Made by a program: the position numbers and the translations under genes. DNA of 64,000 bases from Burkholderia anthina (GTDB lineage Bacteria; Pseudomonadota; Gammaproteobacteria; Burkholderiales; Burkholderiaceae). Positions 35,364 through 43,645 of this stretch are shown here, piece after piece. Location: contig NZ_LNJP01000004.1 in NCBI RefSeq assembly GCF_001547525.1, positions 1-64,000 of the forward strand. Reading direction: 5' to 3'. Numbering within the stretch: the stretch's first letter is position 1; each line of letters starts with the position of its first letter. The notes beneath the pieces are model-generated. The model did no database searches, was not told the DNA's origin, and was given only the letters and a program-made list of their open reading frames with translations.

Positions 35364-35426
35364 CCGCCCGCCGCCCGCCGCCCGCCGCCCGCCGCCCGCC
35401 GCCCGCCGCCCGCCGCCCGCCGCCCG
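35364..35426. repeat. Nine tandem copies of a 7-bp unit (CCGCCCG)
   Basis: Nine uninterrupted CCGCCCG heptamers lie between the terminator and the 3' end of the efflux gene. They are non-coding on the evidence available. Confidence 0.9.
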
Positions 35427-35485
35427 GCTAGCCGGTCAGTCGCTCCTGCCGGACGAGACGGCTTCCGGATGTTTTCCGTCGCGCG

Positions 35486-37024
35486 TCACGCGTGGCGGGA
35501 GCGGATCGACCAGACCGCCAGCAGCGTCGCGCCGAACAGCAGCAGGCAGCCGAACGAGAAATCGTTCAGCGCGAGCATGTGCGCTTCGACGTCGATCGCA
35601 TGCGAGACCGACGCGAGCGCACCGGACGGCGACAGCCCCGCATGATCGAGCCGAGCGAACCAGTCGGCGGACGCGAAATCGTACGGCGTGATGTGGTCGA
35701 CGAGATAGGTGTTGTGCACGCGGGAACGGCGCTCGAAGTAGGTCGGCGCGACCGAGGTCGCGACACTCGTGCCGATCCGGCGCAGCGCGTTCTGCAGCCC
35801 GGATGCCGCGGGCAGCCGCTCGCGGGGCAGCCCGGCGAGCGAAAGCGACACGAGCGGCGTGATGAAGAACGCGGTGGCGGCGCCCATCAGCAGCGAATTG
35901 GCGGCGATGTCGCCGAGGGTCACGTCGCTGTTGAAATGCATGCGCCAGAACGACGCGGCGCCCCAGCCGACGAGCGCGACGGTCGCGAGCAGGCGCGGAT
36001 CGGTGCGGCCCTGGAAGCGGCCGAGCAGCGGCGCGATCACGATCCCCGCGACGCCGAGCGGCGCGGTGGCGATGCCGGCCCAGGTGGCCGTGTATCCCTG
36101 CTGGGTCTGCAGCCACAGCGGCACGAGCACCAGCGCGCCGAAGTAGAGCCCGAAGCCGACCGTGATCGCGAGCGTGCTCGTCGTGAAGTTGCGGTCCGCG
36201 AACAGCCGCAAGTCGACGATCGGATGGTCGTCGGTCAGCTCCCAGAGGACCAGCGCGACGAACGACGCGATGCCCACGACCGCCAGCATGCGAATTTCGT
36301 CGGAGGCGAACCAGTCGAGGTTCTGGCCGCGATCGAGCAGCAACTGGAACGAACCGAACGCGGCGGTGAGCAGCAGCAGCCCGACGACGTCGACCGGCAG
36401 CCGCCGCGTCGCGTTGTCGCGCCCCTTCAGCAGCCGCGCGAGCACGCCGAGCACGAGCACGCCCGGCGGCACGTTCACGTAGAAGATGTACGGCCAGCTC
36501 AGGTTGTCGGTGATCCAGCCGCCGGCGATCGGCCCGAGCACCGGCGCGACGAACGTCGTGGTCTGCCACACGGCCAGCGCGACGTGGCGGCGCGTCGACG
36601 GGAACACCGCCATCAGCAGCGCCTGCGACAGCGCGGTGATCGGGCCCGACGCGGCGCCCTGTAGCGCGCGAAACACCAGCAGCGACTCGAAGTTCGGCGC
36701 CATCCCGCACAGGATCGACGTGACCACGAACAGCAGCACCGACACGCGGAACAGCCGCACCTGGCCGAAGCGCTGCGTGAGCCAGCCGGTGAGCGGCAGC
36801 GTGATCGCGAGCGGCGTCGCGAACGAGGTCAGCATCCACGTGCCCATGTCCGGTGCGACGCCGAGATCGCCCGCGATGGTCGGGACGGCGACGTTCGCGA
36901 TCGTCAGGTCGAGCGTCTGCATGAAATTCGCGACGCTGACCGCGATCGCGACGAGCGCCAGCGGCACGCCGGCGAGTGGCTCCAGCGGCAGTTTCGGCGC
37001 CGCGTTCCGGGAGAATAAGCGCAT
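35486..37024 (-). CDS. DHA2-family MFS efflux transporter (EmrB/QacA type)
   Basis: 512 residues with 14 predicted transmembrane helices. The DHA2 motifs include LDLTIANVAVPTIAGDLG near helix 1, WLTQRFGQVRLF (motif A) and WQTTTFVAPVLGPIAGGW (motif C). It forms an operon with a membrane-fusion protein and an outer-membrane factor (2-bp gap to the former), making a tripartite proton-driven exporter of the EmrAB-TolC kind. Being embedded between two halves of the biosynthetic cluster, it probably exports the product or gives self-resistance. Confidence 0.92.
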   Translation of the reverse strand: MRLFSRNAAPKLPLEPLAGVPLALVAIAVSVANFMQTLDLTIANVAVPTIAGDLGVAPDMGTWMLTSFATPLAITLPLTGWLTQRFGQVRLFRVSVLLFVVTSILCGMAPNFESLLVFRALQGAASGPITALSQALLMAVFPSTRRHVALAVWQTTTFVAPVLGPIAGGWITDNLSWPYIFYVNVPPGVLVLGVLARLLKGRDNATRRLPVDVVGLLLLTAAFGSFQLLLDRGQNLDWFASDEIRMLAVVGIASFVALVLWELTDDHPIVDLRLFADRNFTTSTLAITVGFGLYFGALVLVPLWLQTQQGYTATWAGIATAPLGVAGIVIAPLLGRFQGRTDPRLLATVALVGWGAASFWRMHFNSDVTLGDIAANSLLMGAATAFFITPLVSLSLAGLPRERLPAASGLQNALRRIGTSVATSVAPTYFERRSRVHNTYLVDHITPYDFASADWFARLDHAGLSPSGALASVSHAIDVEAHMLALNDFSFGCLLLFGATLLAVWSIRSRHA

Positions 37025-37026
37025 CG

Positions 37027-38226
37027 TCAGGCTCCCGGCGCGAGCGGACGGACGCCGCTGTTCGCGCGAATCGTCTCGGCGACGAGCGCGTCGCCCGCTT
37101 CGTCATCCTCACGATAGATCGACGTGGCGTCGATCGACCGGCGTGCTTCCGGAGCACGGGCGGGCGGCGACGCCGACGCGGTGCCGGCGCCGCGATCGAC
37201 CGGCACCGATGCCGTCATCGACAGGCCGATACGCAGCGGGTGCGCGCGCAGCTCGGCCGGATCGAGCGCGATCCTGACCGGCACGCGCTGGACGACCTTG
37301 ATCCAGTTGCCGGTCGCGTTCTGCGCGGGCACGGCCGCGAAGGCGGCGCCGGTGCCGGCTTCGAGCCCGACGACGCGCCCGTGGAACACCACGTCGCTGC
37401 CGTACAGGTCCGAGAACAGCTCGACCGGCTGCCCGGCGCGCATGCCGCGCAGTTGCGATTCCTTGAAGTTGGCCTCGACCCACACGTGATCGAGCGGCAC
37501 GAGCGCCAGCGACGGCGTGCCGGGCGACACGTGCTGGCCGACCTGCACGACCCGGCGCGTGACGAGCCCGCCGAGCGGCGCGTGTATTTCGGTGCGGCGC
37601 AGCGCGAGCGCCGCGCTGCGGACGCGGGCGGCCGCCGCGCGCACGAGCGGATTCGTGTCGATCGACGTGCCGTCGGTGCGCGCGAGCGTCGCGTCGTAGG
37701 CGGCCTGCTGCGCGTTCAGCGCGGCTGCCGCGCCGTCCATCGCGTCCCGCGCATGGCGAAGATCCTCGCGCGACACGCCGCCATCTTGCGCGAGGCTCAG
37801 CCGGCGCTGCAGGTCGTCGTTCGCCTTGGCCCATTCGGTGCGCCGCACCCGGATCTGCGCTTCCTCGCGCACCACGTCCGCATGCGCGGTGCGGTATTGG
37901 CGCACCGCGTGCGCGAGTTGCGCGACCGCTTCGTCCAGCGCGAGCCGCGCATCGGTCTTGTCGACGCTGAACAGCAGATCGCCGGGGCGCACCCAGTCGG
38001 CGTTCTGCACGCGCACGGCGTCGACGGTGCCGCCGATCTGCGGCGAGATCTGCACGACGTCGCCGGACACGTACGCGTCGTCGGTGGTCTCGGTGCCGCG
38101 CGTGGTGGCCCACGCGGCGGCGGCGAGGCCGGCCGCGCCGGCGAGCGCGATGAAGAACCAGCGGAAGTAGCGCCGGCGCGCGCGTTGCAGCGAGGGCCCG
38201 GCGGCGGGGGATTCGGGACGGTTCAT
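37027..38226 (-). CDS. HlyD/EmrA-type membrane-fusion protein
   Basis: 399 residues. There is one N-terminal transmembrane helix (about 23-43), a biotinyl-lipoyl domain with the DDAYVSGDVVQISPQIGGTVDAVRV signature, a coiled-coil hairpin (about 100-220) and a beta-barrel region (LDHVWVEANFKESQLRGMRAGQPVEL). A disordered C-terminal extension of about 60 residues is unusual. It bridges the MFS pump and the outer-membrane channel. The start overlaps the upstream stop by 4 bp. Confidence 0.92.
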   Translation of the reverse strand: MNRPESPAAGPSLQRARRRYFRWFFIALAGAAGLAAAAWATTRGTETTDDAYVSGDVVQISPQIGGTVDAVRVQNADWVRPGDLLFSVDKTDARLALDEAVAQLAHAVRQYRTAHADVVREEAQIRVRRTEWAKANDDLQRRLSLAQDGGVSREDLRHARDAMDGAAAALNAQQAAYDATLARTDGTSIDTNPLVRAAAARVRSAALALRRTEIHAPLGGLVTRRVVQVGQHVSPGTPSLALVPLDHVWVEANFKESQLRGMRAGQPVELFSDLYGSDVVFHGRVVGLEAGTGAAFAAVPAQNATGNWIKVVQRVPVRIALDPAELRAHPLRIGLSMTASVPVDRGAGTASASPPARAPEARRSIDATSIYREDDEAGDALVAETIRANSGVRPLAPGA

Positions 38227-39668
38227 TGTGTGACTCCAGTGGAAGTGGCGCCGCCGAGCGCGGTGATCAGGCGGGCGTGCTCGATCGCGAACGATGCGTC
38301 CGCGCGGGCGACCGATTCGCGATCCTCGAGCAGCCGGCCTTCGGCGAGCAGGACGTCGAGGTAGCCGGAAATGCCTTTGCGGTAGCGCTGCGTTTCGATG
38401 GTGTAGGTCCGTTGCGCGCGCGCCAGCGCCTCGCGCTGAAGCGCCCGCTGCCGGCCGAGCGTGTCGATCTGGACGAGGGTGTCGCTGACCTGCGCGAGCG
38501 CGTTGACGACCGTGTCGTCGTACGTCGCGACGGCGGCGTTGTAGGCGGCGGTTTGCGCGCGCAGGCCGGCGCGCAGGCGCCCGCCCTCGAAAATCGGCAG
38601 CGTGATCGCGGGGCCGGCGCCGAGCGTGCCGCTGTTGCCGTGGAACAGCGCGCGGAACCCGAAGCTCTGCACGCCGGCGAAGGCCAGCAGATTGACATCC
38701 GGGTAGAACGCGGCGCGCGCGGCGTCGATGTTCGCCGCTTCGGCTTCGACCCGGTAGCGCGCGGCCAGGACGTCCGGCCGGCGGCCGATCAGCGCCGCGG
38801 GCAGGACGGCCGGCATCGACAACGCCGCCGCCGGCGGCGCGGCGGGTGTCAGCGCGTCGGCGTAACCGGGCCCCCGGCCGACGAGCGCGGCGAGCCGGTG
38901 GCGCAGCCGGGCCGAGGCGGCCGCATGCGTGTCGATGTCGGCCTGCGCGTGCGGAATGGGTTCGCTCGCCCTGAGCACGGCCACCTGCATGTCGAGGCCG
39001 GCGTCGGCGCGTTGCGACGTGAGGCGCAGCAGATAGCTGTGCTGCTGGAGCGTATCGCGCGCGATCGCGAGCAGTTGCTGTTCGAGCGCGAGCTGCAGGT
39101 ACGTTTCGACGATCGCCGCCTGCAGCGACACGGCGGCCGCATGCTCGAGCGCGCGCTGCTGATCCGCGCGCAGCGCGGCGGCGCGCGCCAGCGCGTGCTG
39201 CCGGCCGGCGATGTCGAGATCCCACGACGCGCCGAGGAGGGCCTGCGCGTCGACCTGCCAGTGTCCGGCCGCGGGCGGCGGCGTCCGATAGCTGCCCGGC
39301 AGGCGCGTCGGCACCGCGCTCGCCGTCGCGCCGAGCTGCGGTAGCAGCGCGGCGTTTTCGACGTCGGCGTCGGCCAGCGCCTGCGCGACACGTTCGCGCT
39401 GCGCCTGCAGCGTCGGTGCGCCGGCCAGCGCATCGTCGACGAGGCGATCCAGCTGCGCGTCGCCGAACGCGGTCCACCAGCGTTCGGCGATCGTCGGCGA
39501 GCCGGTGCCGGCGGAGCGAATCGCGGCGCCCGCATCGAGTTGCTCGACGGGCGTGATCCGCGCCGCCGGGCGTTGCGGGCCGAACGGGGCGCAGCCGGCG
39601 ATCGCGAGCGCGGCGAGCGCGGGAACTAGGCGGCGGGCGCCGCACGCTCGGTCGATGAGGAGGGGCAT
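38223..39668 (-). CDS. NodT-family outer-membrane efflux lipoprotein
   Basis: 481 residues. The signal peptide ends with the lipobox LAIAGC. Two repeated outer-membrane-efflux-protein halves (about 60-265 and 275-470) contain the long helical segments typical of TolC-type trimers (ARAAFYPDVNLLAFAGVQSFG, VNALAQVSDTLVQIDTL). First gene of the efflux operon; it reads leftward. Its upstream region contains a lux-box-like site at 78 bp and an AT-rich 8-bp inverted repeat at 36 bp. Confidence 0.92.
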   Translation of the reverse strand: MPLLIDRACGARRLVPALAALAIAGCAPFGPQRPAARITPVEQLDAGAAIRSAGTGSPTIAERWWTAFGDAQLDRLVDDALAGAPTLQAQRERVAQALADADVENAALLPQLGATASAVPTRLPGSYRTPPPAAGHWQVDAQALLGASWDLDIAGRQHALARAAALRADQQRALEHAAAVSLQAAIVETYLQLALEQQLLAIARDTLQQHSYLLRLTSQRADAGLDMQVAVLRASEPIPHAQADIDTHAAASARLRHRLAALVGRGPGYADALTPAAPPAAALSMPAVLPAALIGRRPDVLAARYRVEAEAANIDAARAAFYPDVNLLAFAGVQSFGFRALFHGNSGTLGAGPAITLPIFEGGRLRAGLRAQTAAYNAAVATYDDTVVNALAQVSDTLVQIDTLGRQRALQREALARAQRTYTIETQRYRKGISGYLDVLLAEGRLLEDRESVARADASFAIEHARLITALGGATSTGVTQ

Positions 39669-39703
39669 GGTCGGTTTCCTGTCGCGTGAAGGCGAACGAT
39701 CTG

Positions 39704-39727
39704 TATCTAAAAATATATCTTTAGATA
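39704..39727 (-). promoter_or_regulatory. AT-rich inverted repeat in the efflux promoter
   Basis: TATCTAAA and TTTAGATA are perfect 8-bp arms around an 8-bp spacer, 36-59 bp upstream of the outer-membrane lipoprotein start. This shape suits a MarR- or TetR-type repressor; no such gene is adjacent. Confidence 0.5.
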
Positions 39728-39745
39728 TTATTAGACGGACGGCAA

Positions 39746-39761
39746 CTGGTAGAAATGGCAG
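39746..39761 (+). promoter_or_regulatory. Lux-box-like site 3 (efflux operon promoter)
   Basis: CTGGTAGAAATGGCAG fits CTG-N10-CAG and shares the AAATG core of site 2. It lies 78 bp upstream of the efflux operon start codon. Confidence 0.55.
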
Positions 39762-39840
39762 TCGGCCGCACCGGCCGCACCGGCCGCACCGGCGGCCGGC
39801 ATCGTCGAAAAGCGGAAGGGGAAGGACAGAGGCGCGCGGG

Positions 39841-40338
39841 TTACGCGATGGCGAGTGCGTCGAGCGCGGCCGCGAGCGTTTGTGCGACGGACTGGCCGGA
39901 GGTATCGATGCGGCAGTGCGCGCACGCGCGGTACAGCGATTCGCGCGCGTCGTGCAGCGCGGCGAGCGCCGCGCGCGGGTCGGCGACGTTCAGCAGCGGG
40001 CGGGACGCGTCGCCGCGCGTGCGGTGCCACAGGGTGTCGAGATCGCTCGCGAGATGGATCACGAAACAGCGCTGGCCGAGCCGGACGCGCGTGTCGTCGC
40101 GCAGCACGGCGCCGCCGCCGGTCGCGAGCACGAGCGCCGGCCCGCGGGTCAGCGCGTCGATGACGTCGGCCTCGCGTGCGCGGAAGTCGGCCGCATGGAA
40201 TTGCGCGGCGACGGGCGCGCCGAAGCGGCGTTCGAGTTCGCGGTCGACGTCGACGAACGGCAGCGCGAGTGCGCGGGCCAGTGCGCTGCCGACGGTCGTC
40301 TTGCCGGCGCCGGGCATGCCGACGAGCGCGATGCGCAT
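39841..40338 (-). CDS. aroK: Shikimate kinase
   Basis: 165 residues. Walker A is GMPGAGKTT; the substrate-binding Asp/Arg residues lie in LPFVDVDRELERRFG and DFRAREADVI, and the ATGGGAVLRDD and WHRTRGDASRPLL segments follow the AroK pattern. It phosphorylates shikimate at the 3-position. It is the last gene of the minus-strand aromatic operon, which suggests a dedicated extra copy for the product pathway beside the housekeeping one elsewhere. ATG 40338 begins the P-loop strand. Confidence 0.9.
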   Translation of the reverse strand: MRIALVGMPGAGKTTVGSALARALALPFVDVDRELERRFGAPVAAQFHAADFRAREADVIDALTRGPALVLATGGGAVLRDDTRVRLGQRCFVIHLASDLDTLWHRTRGDASRPLLNVADPRAALAALHDARESLYRACAHCRIDTSGQSVAQTLAAALDALAIA

Positions 40339-40361
40339 CGGGCCGGCTTGCGGGCGCGGGC

Positions 40362-41033
40362 TCACAGGCGGCTCCGCAGCGACGGCGCGCGGCGGGTCAC
40401 GGCGGCGATGCGCTGCATCCGGACGTAGTTGGCGAGCGGGTCCAGCGCATCGGTGACGAAGGTGTGCGGCGCGCCCGGAGCCGTGTCCAGCGCAATGCCG
40501 GCGACGACGAGCGTGCCGTCGCACAGTGCGTCGGCGAGCGCGCCGATTCGTGCGCCGAGCGCCGGCGACGCCACGCCGAGATCTGCGACGACGCGGCGCG
40601 AGCGCGGCCAGTCGACCGGCTCGGCCGGGCGTACCGGCCAGCGCGCCAGCAGGCCGCCGGGCAGCGGCGTCGCGGCCCGTGCGGCGGATGTCTCGAGCAC
40701 TCGCCAGGTCAGCGGCGCCGCGGGCAGGCATGCGCGCCAGCGGCCATAGGCGGTCGCCAGGCTGTCGCCGATCGCCACCGCGGGAAGCCGGAGGCGCTCG
40801 CAGCGCCGCAGCAGGCACGCGGTGCCGGCGGCGTCGGGTGTGCCGCGCACGAACGGCAGCAGCTCCAGTTCGTCGTCGTATTCGGCGCGCAACGCGCGCA
40901 GCCATCGCCCGGCGGCGAGCGACAGGCAGTCCGCCGCGGCGATGCCGCACAGCACGAGCAGGCGATCGTCGCGACCGTCGCGAATCGCGAGCAGCCGGGC
41001 GGCGACGCGGGACGAAGCGGGCGCCGTCGTCAT
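40362..41033 (-). CDS. Shortened DAHP-synthase-like protein, catalytic motif lost
   Basis: 223 residues, no family recognised at first sight. Residues about 18-64 (DGRDDRLLVLCG, then LAAGRWLRALRAEYDDELEL) align convincingly by eye with the N-terminal barrel of class I DAHP synthases, including the one at 31.6 kb (EDDRLALIVG, LAFARRLAPLRERYADVLEI). The catalytic/metal loop GPCSIHD is replaced by GIAAADC, and SHGNSGKQ and GFKNG are absent. The C-terminal region (about 165-190) loosely recalls the family. It overlaps pheA by 4 bp. It may be a regulatory or structural pseudoenzyme, or something unrelated. Confidence 0.75.
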   Translation of the reverse strand: MTTAPASSRVAARLLAIRDGRDDRLLVLCGIAAADCLSLAAGRWLRALRAEYDDELELLPFVRGTPDAAGTACLLRRCERLRLPAVAIGDSLATAYGRWRACLPAAPLTWRVLETSAARAATPLPGGLLARWPVRPAEPVDWPRSRRVVADLGVASPALGARIGALADALCDGTLVVAGIALDTAPGAPHTFVTDALDPLANYVRMQRIAAVTRRAPSLRSRL

Positions 41034-42172
41034 GATGCGGCCGGGCCGTCGGCGTGCCGGTCGGGACAACCCGCGGCTCGCGGATAGGCGCCGAGAACGC
41101 GCAGCTCGGACGCGGCGGGCGCCATCTCGTCGAGCGCCGCGCGCACGTTCGGATCGAGCAGGTGCCCGCCGAAATCGATGCAGTACCGATACGCATGGCC
41201 GGCGCCGCGTGCCGGGCGCACGCCGACCCACAGCAGCGGGGCGCGGTGTCGGGCGAGCGCGTCGAATACGCGCGCGAGCGCGTCGGGCGCGTCGGTCGGC
41301 CGCAGCACGATGCTCGTGCGGTCGTGGCCGGTCGGCGCGGGCGCCTGGCCACCGACGATCACGAAGCGCGTGTGGTTGTCCGGGTGATCCTGGATCGCGC
41401 TGGCAATGATTCGCAGTCCGTAAAGAGCGGCCGCGGGCTCACCGGCGATCGCCGCGCAGTCATACAGGTGCGCGGCCTCGCGCGCGGCCACCGCGTTGCT
41501 GGACACCGGGATGCGGCGCAGGCCGGGCGCATGCGCGTCGAGCCACGCGCGGCATTGCGCGAGCGCCTGCGGATGGCCGACCACGCTGTCGACGCCGGCG
41601 AGCGATCCGCTGGCGCTCAGCAGGCAGTGCGCGACCGGCAGTTCGATCTCGCCCGTGACGCTCGCCGCCTGCGCGATCAGCAGGTCGAGCGTGCGGGTCA
41701 CGGCGCCTTCGGACGAATTCTCGATCGGCACGACCGCGCATTCCGCGTCGCCGCGCGCGAGCGCGTCGAATACGGCGTCGATCGTCTCGTGCGCCTGCCC
41801 GCGGGCGAACTCGCCGAAATGACGGAGCATCGCGGTTTCGGTGTAGGTGCCCGACGGGCCGAGGAACGCGACGGACGGCAGCGCTTGCGCGTCACGGCTC
41901 GCGCTGAACAGCGTCTGCCAGATGGCGCGCAGGTCGCGGTCGCGCAGCCCCCACGGCGCGCGCGTGCACAGCTCGGCCACGATCGACGCTTCGCGGGCGG
42001 GCTGCCGCACCGCGAGCCCCGCATGCCGCTTGAGATGACCGATCTCGGTTGCGTGAGCGATGCGCTGGCCGATCAGTTCGAGAAGCTGGTCGTCGATCAC
42101 GTCGATCCGCGCGCGGCGTCGCGCGATCGCATCGTCGACGGACGACGGGGCGGCAAGTTCGGTGGGCGTCAT
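41030..42172 (-). CDS. pheA: Bifunctional chorismate mutase/prephenate dehydratase (P-protein)
   Basis: 380 residues, full P-protein length. The AroQ chorismate mutase (about 12-95) shows IDVIDDQLLELIGQRIAHATEIG. The prephenate dehydratase (about 105-285) shows VAFLGPSGTYTETA, VVPIENSSEG and the catalytic-site HTRF motif. The C-terminal ACT domain (about 298-370) lacks the usual Phe-binding motifs: GALV reads DALA and ESRP reads GVRP. It makes phenylpyruvate from chorismate. Overlapping 4-bp junctions on both sides place it in the operon. Feedback resistance is an inference from the altered ACT motifs. Confidence 0.93.
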   Translation of the reverse strand: MTPTELAAPSSVDDAIARRRARIDVIDDQLLELIGQRIAHATEIGHLKRHAGLAVRQPAREASIVAELCTRAPWGLRDRDLRAIWQTLFSASRDAQALPSVAFLGPSGTYTETAMLRHFGEFARGQAHETIDAVFDALARGDAECAVVPIENSSEGAVTRTLDLLIAQAASVTGEIELPVAHCLLSASGSLAGVDSVVGHPQALAQCRAWLDAHAPGLRRIPVSSNAVAAREAAHLYDCAAIAGEPAAALYGLRIIASAIQDHPDNHTRFVIVGGQAPAPTGHDRTSIVLRPTDAPDALARVFDALARHRAPLLWVGVRPARGAGHAYRYCIDFGGHLLDPNVRAALDEMAPAASELRVLGAYPRAAGCPDRHADGPAAS

Positions 42173-43188
42173 GGCGTGTCGATCCGTGAAGCGGAGGAAA
42201 CGGCCGGCCGATGCGCGGCGACGTGCGCGGCCGCGCCCGGCTGCATGCGTGCGACGGCGCGCTCGTATTCGGCCGCGAGGCGTTCGACGATGTCGGCCAC
42301 GCTGAGCACCGCGTCCATCGCGCCGACGCCCTGGCCGGCCCCCCAGATGTCGCGCCACTGCTTCGCGCCGCCGTCCGGCGAGAAATCGAGCTGCGCGCCG
42401 TCGACCCGTGCGAGCCGGCGCGCGTCGAGCCCGGCCGCCTCGATGCTCTGGCGCAGGTAGTTGCCGTGGACGCCGGTGAATGCGTCGGTGTAGACGATGT
42501 CGGCAGCGCTGGCTTCGACGATCGTGTCCTTGTAGCGCTGCACCACGTTGGCTTCGTGCGACGCCAGGAAGCGCGTGCCGATGTACGCGAAGTCGGCGCC
42601 GAGCGCGCGCGCGGCGGCGATCGCGTCGCCCGTCGCGATCGCGCCGGACAGCGCGATGAAGCCGTCGTAGAAGCGCCGCACTTCCGTGACCAGCGCGAAC
42701 GGCGACAGCGTGCCGGCGTGGCCGCCCGCACCGGCCGCGACGAGGACGAGTCCGTCGACGCCGGCTTCCAGCGCCTTCTGCGCATGTCGCACCGTCGTGA
42801 CGTCGTGCAGCACGATCCCGCCGTAGGCGTGGATCGCGTCGACGACGTCGCGCGACGGCGCGCGCAGGCTCGTGATCATCAGCGGCACGCGGCGCTCGAT
42901 GCAGATGCGCAGGTCCTGTTCGACGCGCGGATTCGACGGATGGCAGATATGGTTGACCGCGTACGGGCCCACCGGCGCATCGGGATGGGCCTCCCGGTAC
43001 GCGCGCAGCGTGCCGTCGATCGTGTCGATCCAGTCGCCGAGCTGCGCGCTGAGCCGCGCGTTGAGTGCCGGAAATGCGCCGACGATCCCGCTCCTGCACT
43101 GGGCGAGCACCATCTCGGGATAGCTCGCGATCAGCATCGGAGACGCAATCACCGGCAGCCGGAGACCCTGCAGCGGAAGCGGAATCAT
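42169..43188 (-). CDS. Nitronate monooxygenase/2-nitropropane dioxygenase-family flavoprotein
   Basis: 339 residues, an FMN-binding TIM barrel. Family marks are LPVIASPMLIASYPEMVLAQC at the N-terminus, GLVLVAAGAGGHAGTLSPFALV (phosphate-binding glycines) and SGAIATGDAIAAARALGADFAYIGTRFL. The family includes nitronate monooxygenases and FMN-dependent enoyl reductases; the sequence does not decide. It overlaps pheA by 4 bp and lies in the same operon as the acyl-CoA dehydrogenase homologue, so it could oxidise or reduce a ring intermediate. Confidence 0.85.
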   Translation of the reverse strand: MIPLPLQGLRLPVIASPMLIASYPEMVLAQCRSGIVGAFPALNARLSAQLGDWIDTIDGTLRAYREAHPDAPVGPYAVNHICHPSNPRVEQDLRICIERRVPLMITSLRAPSRDVVDAIHAYGGIVLHDVTTVRHAQKALEAGVDGLVLVAAGAGGHAGTLSPFALVTEVRRFYDGFIALSGAIATGDAIAAARALGADFAYIGTRFLASHEANVVQRYKDTIVEASAADIVYTDAFTGVHGNYLRQSIEAAGLDARRLARVDGAQLDFSPDGGAKQWRDIWGAGQGVGAMDAVLSVADIVERLAAEYERAVARMQPGAAAHVAAHRPAVSSASRIDTP

Positions 43189-43205
43189 GGTCGGGCTCCG
43201 GCTCG

Positions 43206-43610
43206 TCAGCGCACGAGCGCCGCGCTGTCGCGCCGCTCGTCCAGGCGGCGATGGAAGCCGTCGCGGCTGACCGCGCAGCGCGTATGCACGCCTTCGCCGA
43301 CGACGCCCACCGCGTCGCGCACCTCGACCCGGTACGTCATCATGCGGCCGTCGACCTCGATCAGTTCGGCGTCGACCGTCACTTCCCATTCGGGCGGCGT
43401 CGGTGCGAGATGCTTGATCTCGAAGTTGTAGCCGACCGTCATTTGCCCGGCCGGCAGCAGATGGTCGGTCGCCTGCATGCAGGTCTGTTCGATGAAGATG
43501 ATCATGATCGGGCTCGCGAGCGCGTGCGCTTCGCCTCCCCATTGATCGGCGAGCGAAATCGTGTCGACGCGGTGGGTGGCGCGGGCACGCAGGCCAGTCT
43601 GGATAGTCAA
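43206..43610 (-). CDS. FlK-like hot-dog acyl-CoA thioesterase
   Basis: 134 residues. THRVDTISLADQWGG near the N-terminus and MTVGYNFEIKHLAPTPPEWEVTVDAELIEVDGR with GEGVHTR follow the fluoroacetyl-CoA thioesterase-like family. The start is taken at TTG 43610 because AGGAG (43617-43621 on the minus strand) lies 6 bp before it; no in-frame ATG fits. It lies between the acyl-CoA dehydrogenase homologue and the nitronate-monooxygenase-like gene. It could hydrolyse a toxic aryl- or troponyl-CoA ester or protect against the product. Confidence 0.83.
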   Translation of the reverse strand: MTIQTGLRARATHRVDTISLADQWGGEAHALASPIMIIFIEQTCMQATDHLLPAGQMTVGYNFEIKHLAPTPPEWEVTVDAELIEVDGRMMTYRVEVRDAVGVVGEGVHTRCAVSRDGFHRRLDERRDSAALVR

Positions 43611-43645
43611 GGGCAGCTCCTGAAGGGGGATGGAAGGGTGAACGC

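Noticed and set aside
35296..35691. 131-codon plus-strand frame across the heptamer array
   Set aside because: Its Pro/Ala/Arg repeat is created by the CCGCCCG array, and it runs antisense into the MFS gene.
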